Numbered from the stretch's first letter, positions 1 to 5,591 are shown. The stretch is 5,881 nt of DNA from UBA7683 sp964643895 (GCA_964643895.1 CAZXUE010000034.1:1-5881), one strand, 5' to 3'. The notes: generated by a model from the letters alone, not told the origin. Made by a program: numbers and translations.

Positions 1-46
1 GGGAAATAATGAAGAAAAGGAGCTAGAAATGTTATTGCGTTCTATT

Positions 47-120
47 TGGCTGGGGATGAGGGATTCGAACCCCCGATCCTGGGACCAGAACCCAGTGCCT
101 TACCGCTTGGCCAATCCCCA
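47..120 (-). tRNA. tRNA-Gln (anticodon CTG), CCA encoded
   Basis: Read on the minus strand this folds as a complete tRNA. The 7-bp acceptor stem is TGGGGAT/ATCCCCA. The D-arm has a GCC/GGC stem around AAGCGGTAA. The anticodon stem CTGGG/CCCAG encloses loop TTCTGGT, giving anticodon CTG, which reads CAG glutamine codons. The variable region is 4 nt, and the T-arm has loop TTCGAAT with one G-U pair in its stem. The discriminator is G at position 50, and CCA is genomically encoded at 49-47. The sequence closely resembles E. coli tRNA-Gln at both ends, including the weak first U-A pair typical of glutamine tRNAs. A promoter lies upstream at 140-168. No clear terminator hairpin is visible in the remaining 46 nt at the window's left edge, where I see no other gene. 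Confidence 0.97.
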
Positions 121-139
121 ATGACGTATTAACAGATTG

Positions 140-168
140 ATTATACTAAAACAAACTATAAATGTCAT
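140..168 (-). promoter_or_regulatory. Promoter of the tRNA-Gln gene
   Basis: On the minus strand a perfect TATAAT -10 box (145-140) follows a 17-nt spacer from ATGACA (168-163), a 5/6 match to the TTGACA -35 consensus. Predicted initiation is near 133, about 12 nt before the mature tRNA 5' end, leaving a short leader for RNase P to remove. The -35 box lies inside the left arm of the inverted repeat at 164-225. Confidence 0.6.
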
Positions 169-225
169 TCCTGCTCTCAGTAGGAATTTTCTATTGACTA
201 GATTCCCGATCGGGTCGGGAATGAC
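164..225. repeat. Composite inverted repeat (REP-like) between tRNA-Gln and rarA
   Basis: The outer arms GTCATTCC (164-171) and GGAATGAC (218-225) are exact reverse complements. Inside are two hairpins. The first spans 167-187, a 9-bp stem with one G-T pair and a CTC loop. The second spans 202-222, a perfect 8-bp stem ATTCCCGA/TCGGGAAT with a 5-nt loop, and contains the 10-bp palindrome CCCGATCGGG. The element starts 8 nt past the rarA stop codon. It lacks a T-run on the minus strand, so it looks more like a dispersed REP/BIME-type element than a simple terminator, though it could still protect the rarA mRNA 3' end. Whether copies occur elsewhere in the genome cannot be seen here. Confidence 0.6.
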
Positions 226-232
226 GAAGCAG

Positions 233-1402
233 TTATAAAACTTTAAAATCCGTCAGCTCTTCGGGCAGGAAACCTTTCGCATGCTTAAAGCCGGCCTCCC
301 ACTTGGTTCCTTTTGAGTAACCAAGATCTTTCATGAGTTTAGTCGGTGCATTACGCAGATGGAGCGGTACCTGCGCATCGGGGAAATCTTTCGCGGCTTG
401 CATGGCGCTGTACATAGCATCGGCCACCTCGCGAGATTTCTTGCTTTTGGTCAGCGCGACCGCACAGTGGAATAGGCTGTATTGCCCTTCAGGCAGACCA
501 ATTCGTTCTATGGCCTGGAAGGTGGCGGTAGCAAGTGCTAATGCTCCGTTACCAGCTAATCCAATATCTTCTGAGGCAAAAATGACCATTCGCCGTGCTA
601 TAAACTTTGGGTCTTCGCCAGCATCAATCATCCGCGCCAAGTAATACAGTGTGGCGCTCACATCGGAACCGCGCATACTTTTAATAAAGGCTGAGATGAG
701 ATTGTAGTGATATTCGCCGCCTTTGTCATAACCGGGCAAGCGTTTTTGGGCCGCGGTTTTAACGGTTTCGGGCGTAACTTTTTCAGCAAGCTGCAAGGCA
801 AGTTCGAGGTTAGAAAGTGCAACCCGGGCATCGCCGCCGCTTATTTCGGCAAGTAGATTGATGGCCTGTTTGCTTATTCGCTTAGTGGCTTTTTCAAGTT
901 TTATAGCTCGCTTGATAATTGCCACCATATCTTCTTTGCTGTGCGGTTGAAGAACGATTATGCGGGATCGTGAAAGCAGTGGTGCAATAACCTCAAAGCT
1001 TGGGTTCTCGGTAGTAGCACCGATGAGGGTAATGAGGCCGGATTCGACATGGGGTAAAAATGTATCTTGCTGGCTTTTAGAAAAGCGGTGGATCTCATCA
1101 ATAAATAGCAAGGTTCTTTTTTGCAGGTTCCAGTTAACCCGGGCACGCTCAACAACCTGTACCACCTCGGCTTTTTTGGCCGTAACTGCGGAAAGCTCCA
1201 CAAAATCTATGGCAAGCTCGGTGGCAATAATGCGCGCCAGAGTAGTCTTGCCTGATCCTGGTGGCCCCCAAAAGATCAAACTGGTCGGCTGTTTCTTTTT
1301 AATAATCTCGCGAATAATATCACCTTGTTTGGTCAGGTGATTTTGGCCAATATATTCATCCAGTGTTTTGGGCCGCATCCGTTCGGCGAGTGGTTGCTCC
1401 AT
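233..1402 (-). CDS. rarA: Replication-associated recombination protein RarA (MgsA), AAA+ ATPase
   Basis: This is a cytoplasmic clamp-loader-like ATPase of the RarA/MgsA/WRNIP1 family, which acts at stalled replication forks and single-strand gaps. The 389-residue protein has Walker A GPPGSGKTT (46-54), Walker B LLFIDE (98-103) followed by IHRF, sensor 1 around GATTENPS (128-135), an arginine-finger segment LLSRSR (142-147) and the sensor 2 stretch GGDARVALSNLE (Arg193). The C-terminal half carries the family signature of the tetramerisation region: YHYNLISAFIKSMRGSD, then YYLARMIDAGEDP and RRMVIFASEDIG. It is somewhat shorter than the 447-residue E. coli protein. The start at 1402 (MEQPLAERMRP) is chosen because family homology begins there. 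An upstream in-frame ATG at 1465 would add 21 residues with no family resemblance that run across the divergent promoter. No Shine-Dalgarno sequence is visible. The gene is transcribed divergently from the coiled-coil gene. Confidence 0.97.
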   Translation of the reverse strand: MEQPLAERMRPKTLDEYIGQNHLTKQGDIIREIIKKKQPTSLIFWGPPGSGKTTLARIIATELAIDFVELSAVTAKKAEVVQVVERARVNWNLQKRTLLFIDEIHRFSKSQQDTFLPHVESGLITLIGATTENPSFEVIAPLLSRSRIIVLQPHSKEDMVAIIKRAIKLEKATKRISKQAINLLAEISGGDARVALSNLELALQLAEKVTPETVKTAAQKRLPGYDKGGEYHYNLISAFIKSMRGSDVSATLYYLARMIDAGEDPKFIARRMVIFASEDIGLAGNGALALATATFQAIERIGLPEGQYSLFHCAVALTKSKKSREVADAMYSAMQAAKDFPDAQVPLHLRNAPTKLMKDLGYSKGTKWEAGFKHAKGFLPEELTDFKVL

Positions 1403-1408
1403 AGTTCT

Positions 1409-1414
1409 ATTGTA
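1409..1414 (-). promoter_or_regulatory. Probable -10 box of rarA
   Basis: TACAAT reads on the minus strand at 1414-1409, a 5/6 match to TATAAT, and ends 6 nt before the chosen rarA ATG. Initiation would fall at or very near the start codon, giving a leaderless mRNA. No convincing -35 box is found at 16-18 nt spacing. This hexamer overlaps five bases of the divergent promoter's -35 box. Confidence 0.4.
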
Positions 1415-1438
1415 ACCCGACCACGAAAAATCTATACT
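1410..1438 (+). promoter_or_regulatory. Promoter of the coiled-coil/DUF1697/hydrolase operon
   Basis: TTGTAA (1410-1415, 4/6 to the -35 consensus), a 17-nt spacer and TATACT (1433-1438, 5/6 to the -10 consensus). The -10 box ends 6 nt before the ATG at 1445, so transcription should begin at or next to the start codon. No ribosome-binding site is present in the interval, which fits a leaderless transcript. Confidence 0.6.
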
Positions 1439-1444
1439 AGGGCC

Positions 1445-1912
1445 ATGAGCGATATCACAAAACAAGATCTCGACAATCTAGAGGAACGGCTTTCTAAAAA
1501 GATTGACAGCCAAGGGGTGGAGCTTCGTAAGGAGATTAAAGAATCCGGTAATCAACTCCGTAAAGAAATTAAAGAATCCGGTAATCAACTCCGTAAAGAA
1601 ATTAAAGAATCCGGAGATCAACTTCGCAAGGAGATCAAAGAATCGGCAGATACTGTGCTGGAAGTTATAAGTAGTCTTGCGACTTCATCGAGCAACCAAT
1701 TTATTCAAATTGACCAAAAACTTGAAGATTTACGTGCCGATCTTACAATCATAAAACGTCAAATCAATAACATTAATGCTGATATTGACAGGGCATTCAA
1801 AAACAAAACCGTTACTGAAGAGGAGACAACTGCGCTCATTGCCGGACAACGTCGTCTGGAGCGGTGGGTTGAGCAGATTGCCTCAGAGACTGGCATCAAG
1901 CTAACCGCATAG
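1445..1912 (+). CDS. Small coiled-coil protein with four hendecad repeats, function unknown
   Basis: A 155-residue soluble, charged, helix-rich protein with no signal peptide or membrane segment. After an N-terminal amphipathic stretch (1-26) come four tandem 11-residue units (27-70) of the type LRKEIKESGNQ. An 11-residue period is characteristic of right-handed or extended coiled coils. A second helical region follows (about 84-114, QIDQKLEDLRADLTIIKRQI), and the C-terminal segment contains RRLERWVEQIA. The start at 1445 is preferred over an in-frame ATG at 1325. The upstream extension would overlap rarA coding DNA, while 1445 lies right behind a promoter and begins a typical sequence, MSDITKQDLDNLEE. 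The stop is 1 nt before the next gene, implying co-transcription. I do not recognise a named family. It could be a scaffold or oligomerisation factor. Confidence 0.85.
   Translation: MSDITKQDLDNLEERLSKKIDSQGVELRKEIKESGNQLRKEIKESGNQLRKEIKESGDQLRKEIKESADTVLEVISSLATSSSNQFIQIDQKLEDLRADLTIIKRQINNINADIDRAFKNKTVTEEETTALIAGQRRLERWVEQIASETGIKLTA
1523..1654 (+). repeat. Four tandem 33-bp units encoding 11-residue coiled-coil repeats
   Basis: The units are 1523-1555, 1556-1588, 1589-1621 and 1622-1654, all in frame. Units 2 and 3 differ at only two adjacent bases (GGTAAT versus GGAGAT), indicating a recent duplication. Units 1 and 4 share different synonymous choices (AAGGAGAT rather than AAAGAAAT). 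The arrangement points to internal expansion of the array, with copy number likely variable among strains. Confidence 0.9.
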
Positions 1913-1913
1913 T

Positions 1914-2459
1914 ATGAGATATGCAGCGTTACTTCGCGGCGTCAATGTTGGCGGCAAAAACAAAATTGCGATGGCTGATCTTGTATTGAGCCTTGAGACC
2001 CTGGGTTTCACCGAGGTGTCGACACTGCTTAATAGCGGCAACGCAGTATTTACTGCTGCGGGTACGGCGCAGTCTATCGCACAAAAAATTGAGGCGGCAC
2101 TTGTTCAATCGTTTCAGTTCGATAGCGAGCTGATAAAAGTTTTAGTGCTTTCTCAAAAAGATATCAAGAGAGTTATCGATCAGGCACCAAAAAACTTTGG
2201 CTCACAACCGGATACATACTACAGCGATGTGGTATTTCTCATTGATTTCCCTACCGAAGAAGCGTTTGCCGAAACCGAATGCAACCCTGAGGTGGACAGC
2301 GCATGGCGTGGTGAGGGTGTTATATACTATCAGCGTCTTGGTGAGGGTCGCACCAGGAGCCGGCTTGGCAAAATTATTGCCAAACCAGTTTACAAATCAA
2401 TGACTATCCGTACATTCAACACCGTCAAAAAGCTTTATCAACGGACGAGTGAAGTGTGA
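1914..2459 (+). CDS. DUF1697 family protein
   Basis: This 181-residue protein matches the DUF1697 family across its length. The N-terminal signature is RGVNVGGKNKIAMADL (8-23), then LGFTEVSTLLNSGNAVF (30-46). The C-terminal signature has the SRLGK motif and YKSMTIRTFNTVKKL (about 160-174). Length is normal for the family. Family members are small cytosolic proteins widespread in bacteria, and to my knowledge their biochemical function is not established, so none is assigned here. The ATG is 1 nt after the upstream stop (TAGTATG), and the terminal TGA overlaps the next ATG. This makes it the middle gene of a tightly coupled trio. No membrane segment or signal peptide is evident. Confidence 0.92.
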   Translation: MRYAALLRGVNVGGKNKIAMADLVLSLETLGFTEVSTLLNSGNAVFTAAGTAQSIAQKIEAALVQSFQFDSELIKVLVLSQKDIKRVIDQAPKNFGSQPDTYYSDVVFLIDFPTEEAFAETECNPEVDSAWRGEGVIYYQRLGEGRTRSRLGKIIAKPVYKSMTIRTFNTVKKLYQRTSEV

Positions 2460-3043
2460 TGAAGCACGTCGTGATCTACGTTCCCGGCCTTGGAGATAAG
2501 ATGAAGTGGCTTGTTTGGTTGCAGAAGTGGGCACTCAGCTTGTGGCGGATTCGCGGCGCGAAGCCCATAGTTATAACAATGCGCTGGACGGATCCAATCC
2601 CGCTTCAGCCACAATTTAATAAGCTACTGGACTGCATAGATCGGCTCCACGGCGAGGGCAAAACAGTTTCATTAATTGGCACGAGTGCCGGGGCGAGTAC
2701 GGTCGTGTCTGCGTTTACTCAGAAGCATGAAAAAGTAGCAGGCGTAGTAACAATTTGCGGTAAACTGCAGGGCGGTATTCCAGATTCTGTGAAGCAGCTT
2801 AACCCTTCGTTCGCTGAGTCGCTTAATCAGCTAGGACATTCGATGAAGAGACTTACGCCAGATTTAAAAAAACGAATACTGAATGTTTATTCGCCTCTCG
2901 ATGCAGTTGTGCCGCCCGACCAAGCTGTTATTACAGGTGCCCAAAAGCTTGAAACCCGGGGCCTCGGCCACAACCCCACCTGCGCATACGTTCTCTTATT
3001 CAAATCGGGTGAAATCACTCGATTTCTAAAGGGACATAGGTAG
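2459..3043 (+). CDS. Alpha/beta hydrolase fold protein (serine hydrolase)
   Basis: A 194-residue single-domain protein with the layout of a small alpha/beta hydrolase. A first strand and oxyanion-hole turn (VVIYVPGLGD, 4-13) is followed by the nucleophile elbow GTSAG (74-78, Ser76), an acidic residue in YSPLDAVVPP (Asp148) and a late histidine in GLGHNP (His171). Together these make a complete Ser-Asp-His triad in canonical order. The substrate cannot be inferred; esterase, lipase or thioesterase activity are all possible. The Trp-rich stretch WLVWLQKWALSLW (17-29) is unusually hydrophobic and could bind lipid or form a cap. There is no N-terminal signal peptide, suggesting a cytosolic enzyme. 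ATG 2459 overlaps the preceding TGA by one base (TGATG), consistent with translational coupling. A GTG at 2456 would add one residue and cannot be excluded. Confidence 0.85.
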   Translation: MKHVVIYVPGLGDKMKWLVWLQKWALSLWRIRGAKPIVITMRWTDPIPLQPQFNKLLDCIDRLHGEGKTVSLIGTSAGASTVVSAFTQKHEKVAGVVTICGKLQGGIPDSVKQLNPSFAESLNQLGHSMKRLTPDLKKRILNVYSPLDAVVPPDQAVITGAQKLETRGLGHNPTCAYVLLFKSGEITRFLKGHR

Positions 3044-3068
3044 AATTATTGGTATTCCTGGTGGCAGA

Positions 3069-3108
3069 TTGTCAAAGCTTGACAAAAAATCATAAAGTAT
3101 GATATTAT
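3069..3108 (+). promoter_or_regulatory. typA promoter P1 with an inverted repeat over its -35 box
   Basis: A perfect -35 box TTGACA (3079-3084) lies 18 nt from TATTAT (3103-3108), a 5/6 match to the -10 consensus. The -35 box sits in the right arm of an exact 7-bp inverted repeat, TTGTCAA-AGC-TTGACAA (3069-3085). That dyad has the size and placement of an operator for a dimeric regulator. Transcription from P1 would start near 3115, giving a leader of about 95 nt before typA. Confidence 0.6.
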
Positions 3109-3121
3109 AAAAAGATAGGGG

Positions 3122-3147
3122 ATATCACAGTACCTCTGTGATATACT
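3122..3147 (+). promoter_or_regulatory. Inverted repeat overlapping a possible second typA promoter (P2)
   Basis: ATATCACAG (3122-3130) and CTGTGATAT (3136-3144) are exact 9-bp complements around the 5-nt loop TACCT. The right arm overlaps an extended -10 element, TGATATACT (3139-3147), which can work without a -35 box; none is visible upstream. The dyad could act in DNA as an operator at P2, or in the P1 transcript as a stable 5' hairpin. Confidence 0.45.
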
Positions 3148-3167
3148 AGTGGTAACGTATTTTTAGT

Positions 3168-3198
3168 GCGCCATATCAATCCGGGCGCTTTTATTTTT
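3168..3198 (+). terminator. Terminator-like hairpin (possible attenuator) in the typA leader
   Basis: GCGCC (3168-3172) pairs with GGCGC (3184-3188) around an 11-nt loop, followed at once by TTTTATTTTT (3189-3198). A short GC-only stem plus a T-rich tract is the form of an intrinsic terminator. It lies downstream of both candidate promoters and ends 11 nt before the typA ATG, so it would act as an attenuator rather than only ending the upstream operon. The stem is short, so efficiency is uncertain. Confidence 0.45.
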
Positions 3199-3209
3199 GA
3201 AAGACAGGT

Positions 3210-5033
3210 ATGCAGCAAGATCCGAGCAAAATTAGAAATATTGCGATTATCGCTCACGTCGATCACGGCAAGACTACGCTGGTTGATGGCCTTTTGAAAC
3301 AATCACATACTTTCCGTGATAACCAGGCCGAAATGAGCCAAGAGCTGATTATGGATAGTGGTGATCAAGAGCGCGAGCGCGGTATTACCATTACGGCCAA
3401 GATTACTGCCGTACAGCACGGAGATCATCGTATTAACATTATCGATACCCCTGGCCACGCTGATTTCTCGGGTGAGGTTGAACGTACGCTCAACATGGCG
3501 GATGGCTGCATTTTGATTGTTGATGCGCAGGAAGGACCAATGCCGCAAACCAAGTTTGTGCTGACTAAGGCGCTGGCTAACGGTTTGAAGCCGATTGTGG
3601 TCATCAATAAAATTGATAAGCCGGGGAATCGCTTGGGCGAGGTTGAAGATGAGCTGGCGGATCTCTTTTTAGAGCTGGCTGTGCATGAAGATCAACTGCA
3701 TTACCCTGTATACTACGCTATTGGCCGAGAAGGCAAAGCTTGGGCAGAAGTCCCGGCCGATCCTACCAAAGATGGCAATCTGGATGTTATTTTTGACGCC
3801 ATTATCAATGAAGTGTCAGCTCCTGACGTGGAGCTAGAAAAGCCGTTTCAGATGTTGGTCACGGCGTTGGCGTACGATTCCTTTAAAGGCAAATATGCTA
3901 TTGGCCGCATCAATCGTGGCAAAATTTCTGCCGGTGATCAGGTTGCGGTGTGCAAGAAGGATGGCAGCGTTTTCAGAGCCAAGGCAGAGCTCGTCTTTAT
4001 GAGTCGCGGTGTTACTAAGTTTGAGGTGGAAGGTGGTATTGCTGGCGATATCGTGCAAATTACTGGCCTAAAAGATGTGCAGATTGGTGAAACGGTGGCT
4101 GATGCTATTAACCCCGAAACGTTGCCCGTACTGGAGGTTGAGGCGCCCACGCTCCAGGTATACCTGGGGCCAAATACCAGTCCATTTAAGGGCACTGAGG
4201 GTGAATTTAACACCTCTCGCCAGATAGCTGATCGGTTAAACAAAGAGTTGGAAATGAACATTGGCCTTAGGGTTGAAGAGGACGGCATTGGCTTTTTGGT
4301 GTCCGGCCGGGGTGAGCTCCACCTTTCAGTGTTGATCGAAACCATGCGCCGTGAAGGCTACGAATTTGAGGTTGGCCGCCCACAGGTTGTTACAAAAGAA
4401 GAAAACGGCCAAACCATGGAGCCGCTGGAGGAGCTCATTATTGAAGTTCCAGCCGAACACGCCGGCAGCGTCCAAATGGAGCTCGGCCAACGGCGAGCAA
4501 CACTCAAAGAGCAGTTCACCACCAGCCAAGGCGCCACGAAGCTTATCTACGAACTACCGACCCGTGCGGTTTTGGGGCTGAGAAATATTCTGATTACCAA
4601 CACCAAAGGCACGGTTATCATCAACAGCCTGACAATCGGCTATCAATCGCAAGGTCCCACTTTGCAGCAGCTCAGGAGTGGCGCGCTCATCTCATTTGAA
4701 CAAGGAACGGCAACGCCATATAGCTTAGAAAATGCTCAGGCACGCGGTGAAGTGTTTGTTGGCCCAGGAACCAAAGTATACGCTGGCCAGATCATTGGTC
4801 TCAATAATCGCGGCGAAGATTTAGAGATCAATATTGTGAAAGAGAAGCATCTCACTAATATTCGCAGTTCGTCTTCGGACGGGATTGTTCAGCTCGTGCC
4901 TTTCACGCAGCTGAGTTTAGAACAGTGTCTTGATTTTATCGAAAACGACGAGCTTCTCGAGGTAACTCCGCAAAATCTTCGTCTCCGGAAACGTGAGCTT
5001 GATCCAAACAAACGAAAACGCCTTAAGAAATAA
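3210..5033 (+). CDS. typA: Ribosome-associated translational GTPase TypA/BipA
   Basis: A 607-residue elongation-factor-like GTPase of the TypA/BipA family, which binds the ribosome and supports 50S assembly and growth under cold or other stress. The G domain has G1 AHVDHGKTT (15-23), G2 RGITI (57-61), G3 DTPGHAD (79-85) and G4 NKID (133-136). A beta-barrel domain 2 follows (about 210-300, GRINRGKISAGDQV). The EF-G-like domain includes SGRGELHLSVLIETMRREGYE, and the BipA-specific C-terminal domain contains VYAGQIIG, LTNIR and ENDELLEVTPQNLRLRKREL. Length matches E. coli BipA. At the usual G5 position (YASA in E. coli) this protein reads YYAIG (168-172), so the conserved Ser-Ala is missing. The start is fixed by family homology immediately after it (KIRNIAIIAHVDHG). 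Only a weak AGG one base before the ATG resembles a ribosome-binding site. It follows a promoter-rich leader. Confidence 0.97.
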   Translation: MQQDPSKIRNIAIIAHVDHGKTTLVDGLLKQSHTFRDNQAEMSQELIMDSGDQERERGITITAKITAVQHGDHRINIIDTPGHADFSGEVERTLNMADGCILIVDAQEGPMPQTKFVLTKALANGLKPIVVINKIDKPGNRLGEVEDELADLFLELAVHEDQLHYPVYYAIGREGKAWAEVPADPTKDGNLDVIFDAIINEVSAPDVELEKPFQMLVTALAYDSFKGKYAIGRINRGKISAGDQVAVCKKDGSVFRAKAELVFMSRGVTKFEVEGGIAGDIVQITGLKDVQIGETVADAINPETLPVLEVEAPTLQVYLGPNTSPFKGTEGEFNTSRQIADRLNKELEMNIGLRVEEDGIGFLVSGRGELHLSVLIETMRREGYEFEVGRPQVVTKEENGQTMEPLEELIIEVPAEHAGSVQMELGQRRATLKEQFTTSQGATKLIYELPTRAVLGLRNILITNTKGTVIINSLTIGYQSQGPTLQQLRSGALISFEQGTATPYSLENAQARGEVFVGPGTKVYAGQIIGLNNRGEDLEINIVKEKHLTNIRSSSSDGIVQLVPFTQLSLEQCLDFIENDELLEVTPQNLRLRKRELDPNKRKRLKK

Positions 5034-5058
5034 CGAGCATAATACTCAGATAATAAAG

Positions 5059-5064
5059 TATAAT
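5059..5064 (+). promoter_or_regulatory. Perfect -10 box immediately upstream of the mgtC-like gene
   Basis: TATAAT at 5059-5064 ends 6 nt before the ATG at 5071, placing initiation at or beside the start codon and predicting a leaderless mRNA. No good -35 box is found at 16-18 nt. It lies in the 37-nt gap after typA, so the gene may also be reached by read-through from typA. Confidence 0.5.
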
Positions 5065-5070
5065 AAAAGC

Positions 5071-5499
5071 ATGTTCGAAGATCTATTTGGTTCGCGGGAG
5101 ATTGAATTTTTGCTCAAGATTGGTTTGGCGATTGCTTGCGGTGTAGCGATTGGCTTGGAGCGGGAGTTGAAAAAGAAACCGGCGGGTTTGAGTACACAGA
5201 GTTTGGTAATTGTTGGGGCGATGATGTTTGCCTATATGTCGCAAATTGTGGGCAATGGCGACCCTAATAGAATTGCGGCGCAGATTGTTTCGGGCGTGGG
5301 CTTCTTGGGTGCTGGAATTATTTTGAAATCTGAATCAAAAGGTAAGGTGAGTAATCTTACCACTGCAGCTAGTATTTGGTATGCTGCGGCAGTCGGTATG
5401 GCGCTTGGCTTCGGTTTGTATGTGATTGCGGTGGTGGCGGCTGTTGCTGCAGTTGTCATTAACCGTATTCCACACGTCCGAAAATATATTGATGACTAG
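5071..5499 (+). CDS. MgtC/SapB family membrane protein, short form
   Basis: A 142-residue inner-membrane protein with the MgtC/SapB core. GVAIGLERELKKKPAGLSTQSLV (25-46) ends the first helix and gives the conserved loop. RIAAQIVSGVGFLGAGIILK (67-86) is the family hallmark, and LTTAASIWYAAAVGMALGFGLY (96-117) is the next helix pair. About five hydrophobic segments are predicted, near 13-29, 44-60, 68-85, 98-113 and 114-130. The protein ends shortly after the last one (RIPHVRKYIDD). It therefore lacks the cytoplasmic ACT-like C-terminal domain of Salmonella MgtC and resembles the shorter YhiD/SapB type. MgtC is linked to survival in low Mg2+ and to F-type ATP synthase inhibition; the role of short forms is less clear, and transport has not been shown. 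Start 5071 is preferred over an in-frame ATG at 4993, which would overlap typA and add a non-family extension. Confidence 0.92.
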   Translation: MFEDLFGSREIEFLLKIGLAIACGVAIGLERELKKKPAGLSTQSLVIVGAMMFAYMSQIVGNGDPNRIAAQIVSGVGFLGAGIILKSESKGKVSNLTTAASIWYAAAVGMALGFGLYVIAVVAAVAAVVINRIPHVRKYIDD

Positions 5500-5550
5500 C
5501 CTTCAGTTTATACTGTGATAAAAAGCACAACCATATTGTAAAAGCTGGTG

Positions 5551-5556
5551 TATACT
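5551..5556 (+). promoter_or_regulatory. Possible -10 box for the surface-protein gene
   Basis: TATACT (5551-5556) is preceded directly by TG and would start transcription near 5563, giving a leader of about 29 nt that includes the strong ribosome-binding site. No -35 box of quality is found. A second TATACT at 5509-5514 is an alternative, with TTGATG upstream at a short 14-nt spacing. Confidence 0.35.
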
Positions 5557-5578
5557 CAGCCTTGTATTCGGAGTGAAG

Positions 5579-5584
5579 AGGAGG
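5579..5584 (+). promoter_or_regulatory. Strong Shine-Dalgarno site (AGGAGG)
   Basis: A perfect AGGAGG lies 7 nt before the ATG at 5592, fixing that start. It is the only canonical ribosome-binding site ahead of a gene start in this window, in contrast to the SD-less starts of rarA, the coiled-coil gene, typA and the mgtC-like gene. Confidence 0.85.
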
Positions 5585-5591
5585 TTTGGTT

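Noticed and set aside
29..124. Short plus-strand ORF with AAGGAG 6 nt before its ATG, running through the tRNA complement.
   Set aside because: It is about 31 codons, lies entirely antisense to the tRNA-Gln gene and has no recognisable protein character. The tRNA fold explains the sequence.
960..1340. Plus-strand ORF of 126 codons inside rarA.
   Set aside because: It is antisense to the conserved AAA+ core and has no family resemblance. The rarA frame accounts for the constraint.
1325..1444. Extended start of the coiled-coil gene at 1325.
   Set aside because: The 40-residue extension is antisense to rarA coding sequence and lacks the charged helical character of the rest. A promoter lies directly before 1445.
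1403..1465. Extended rarA start at 1465, adding 21 residues.
   Set aside because: The extra residues show no resemblance to the family, and the extension crosses the start and promoter of the divergent gene. Homology begins at the Met at 1402.
3938..4345. Minus-strand ORF of 135 codons inside typA.
   Set aside because: It is a shadow frame of a well-conserved GTPase gene, with no motif and no promoter or ribosome-binding site.
5505..5514. Small dyad after the mgtC-like gene, considered as a terminator.
   Set aside because: CAGT/ACTG on the sequence around 5505-5516 gives only a 4-bp AT-containing stem and has no following T-run on the plus strand.
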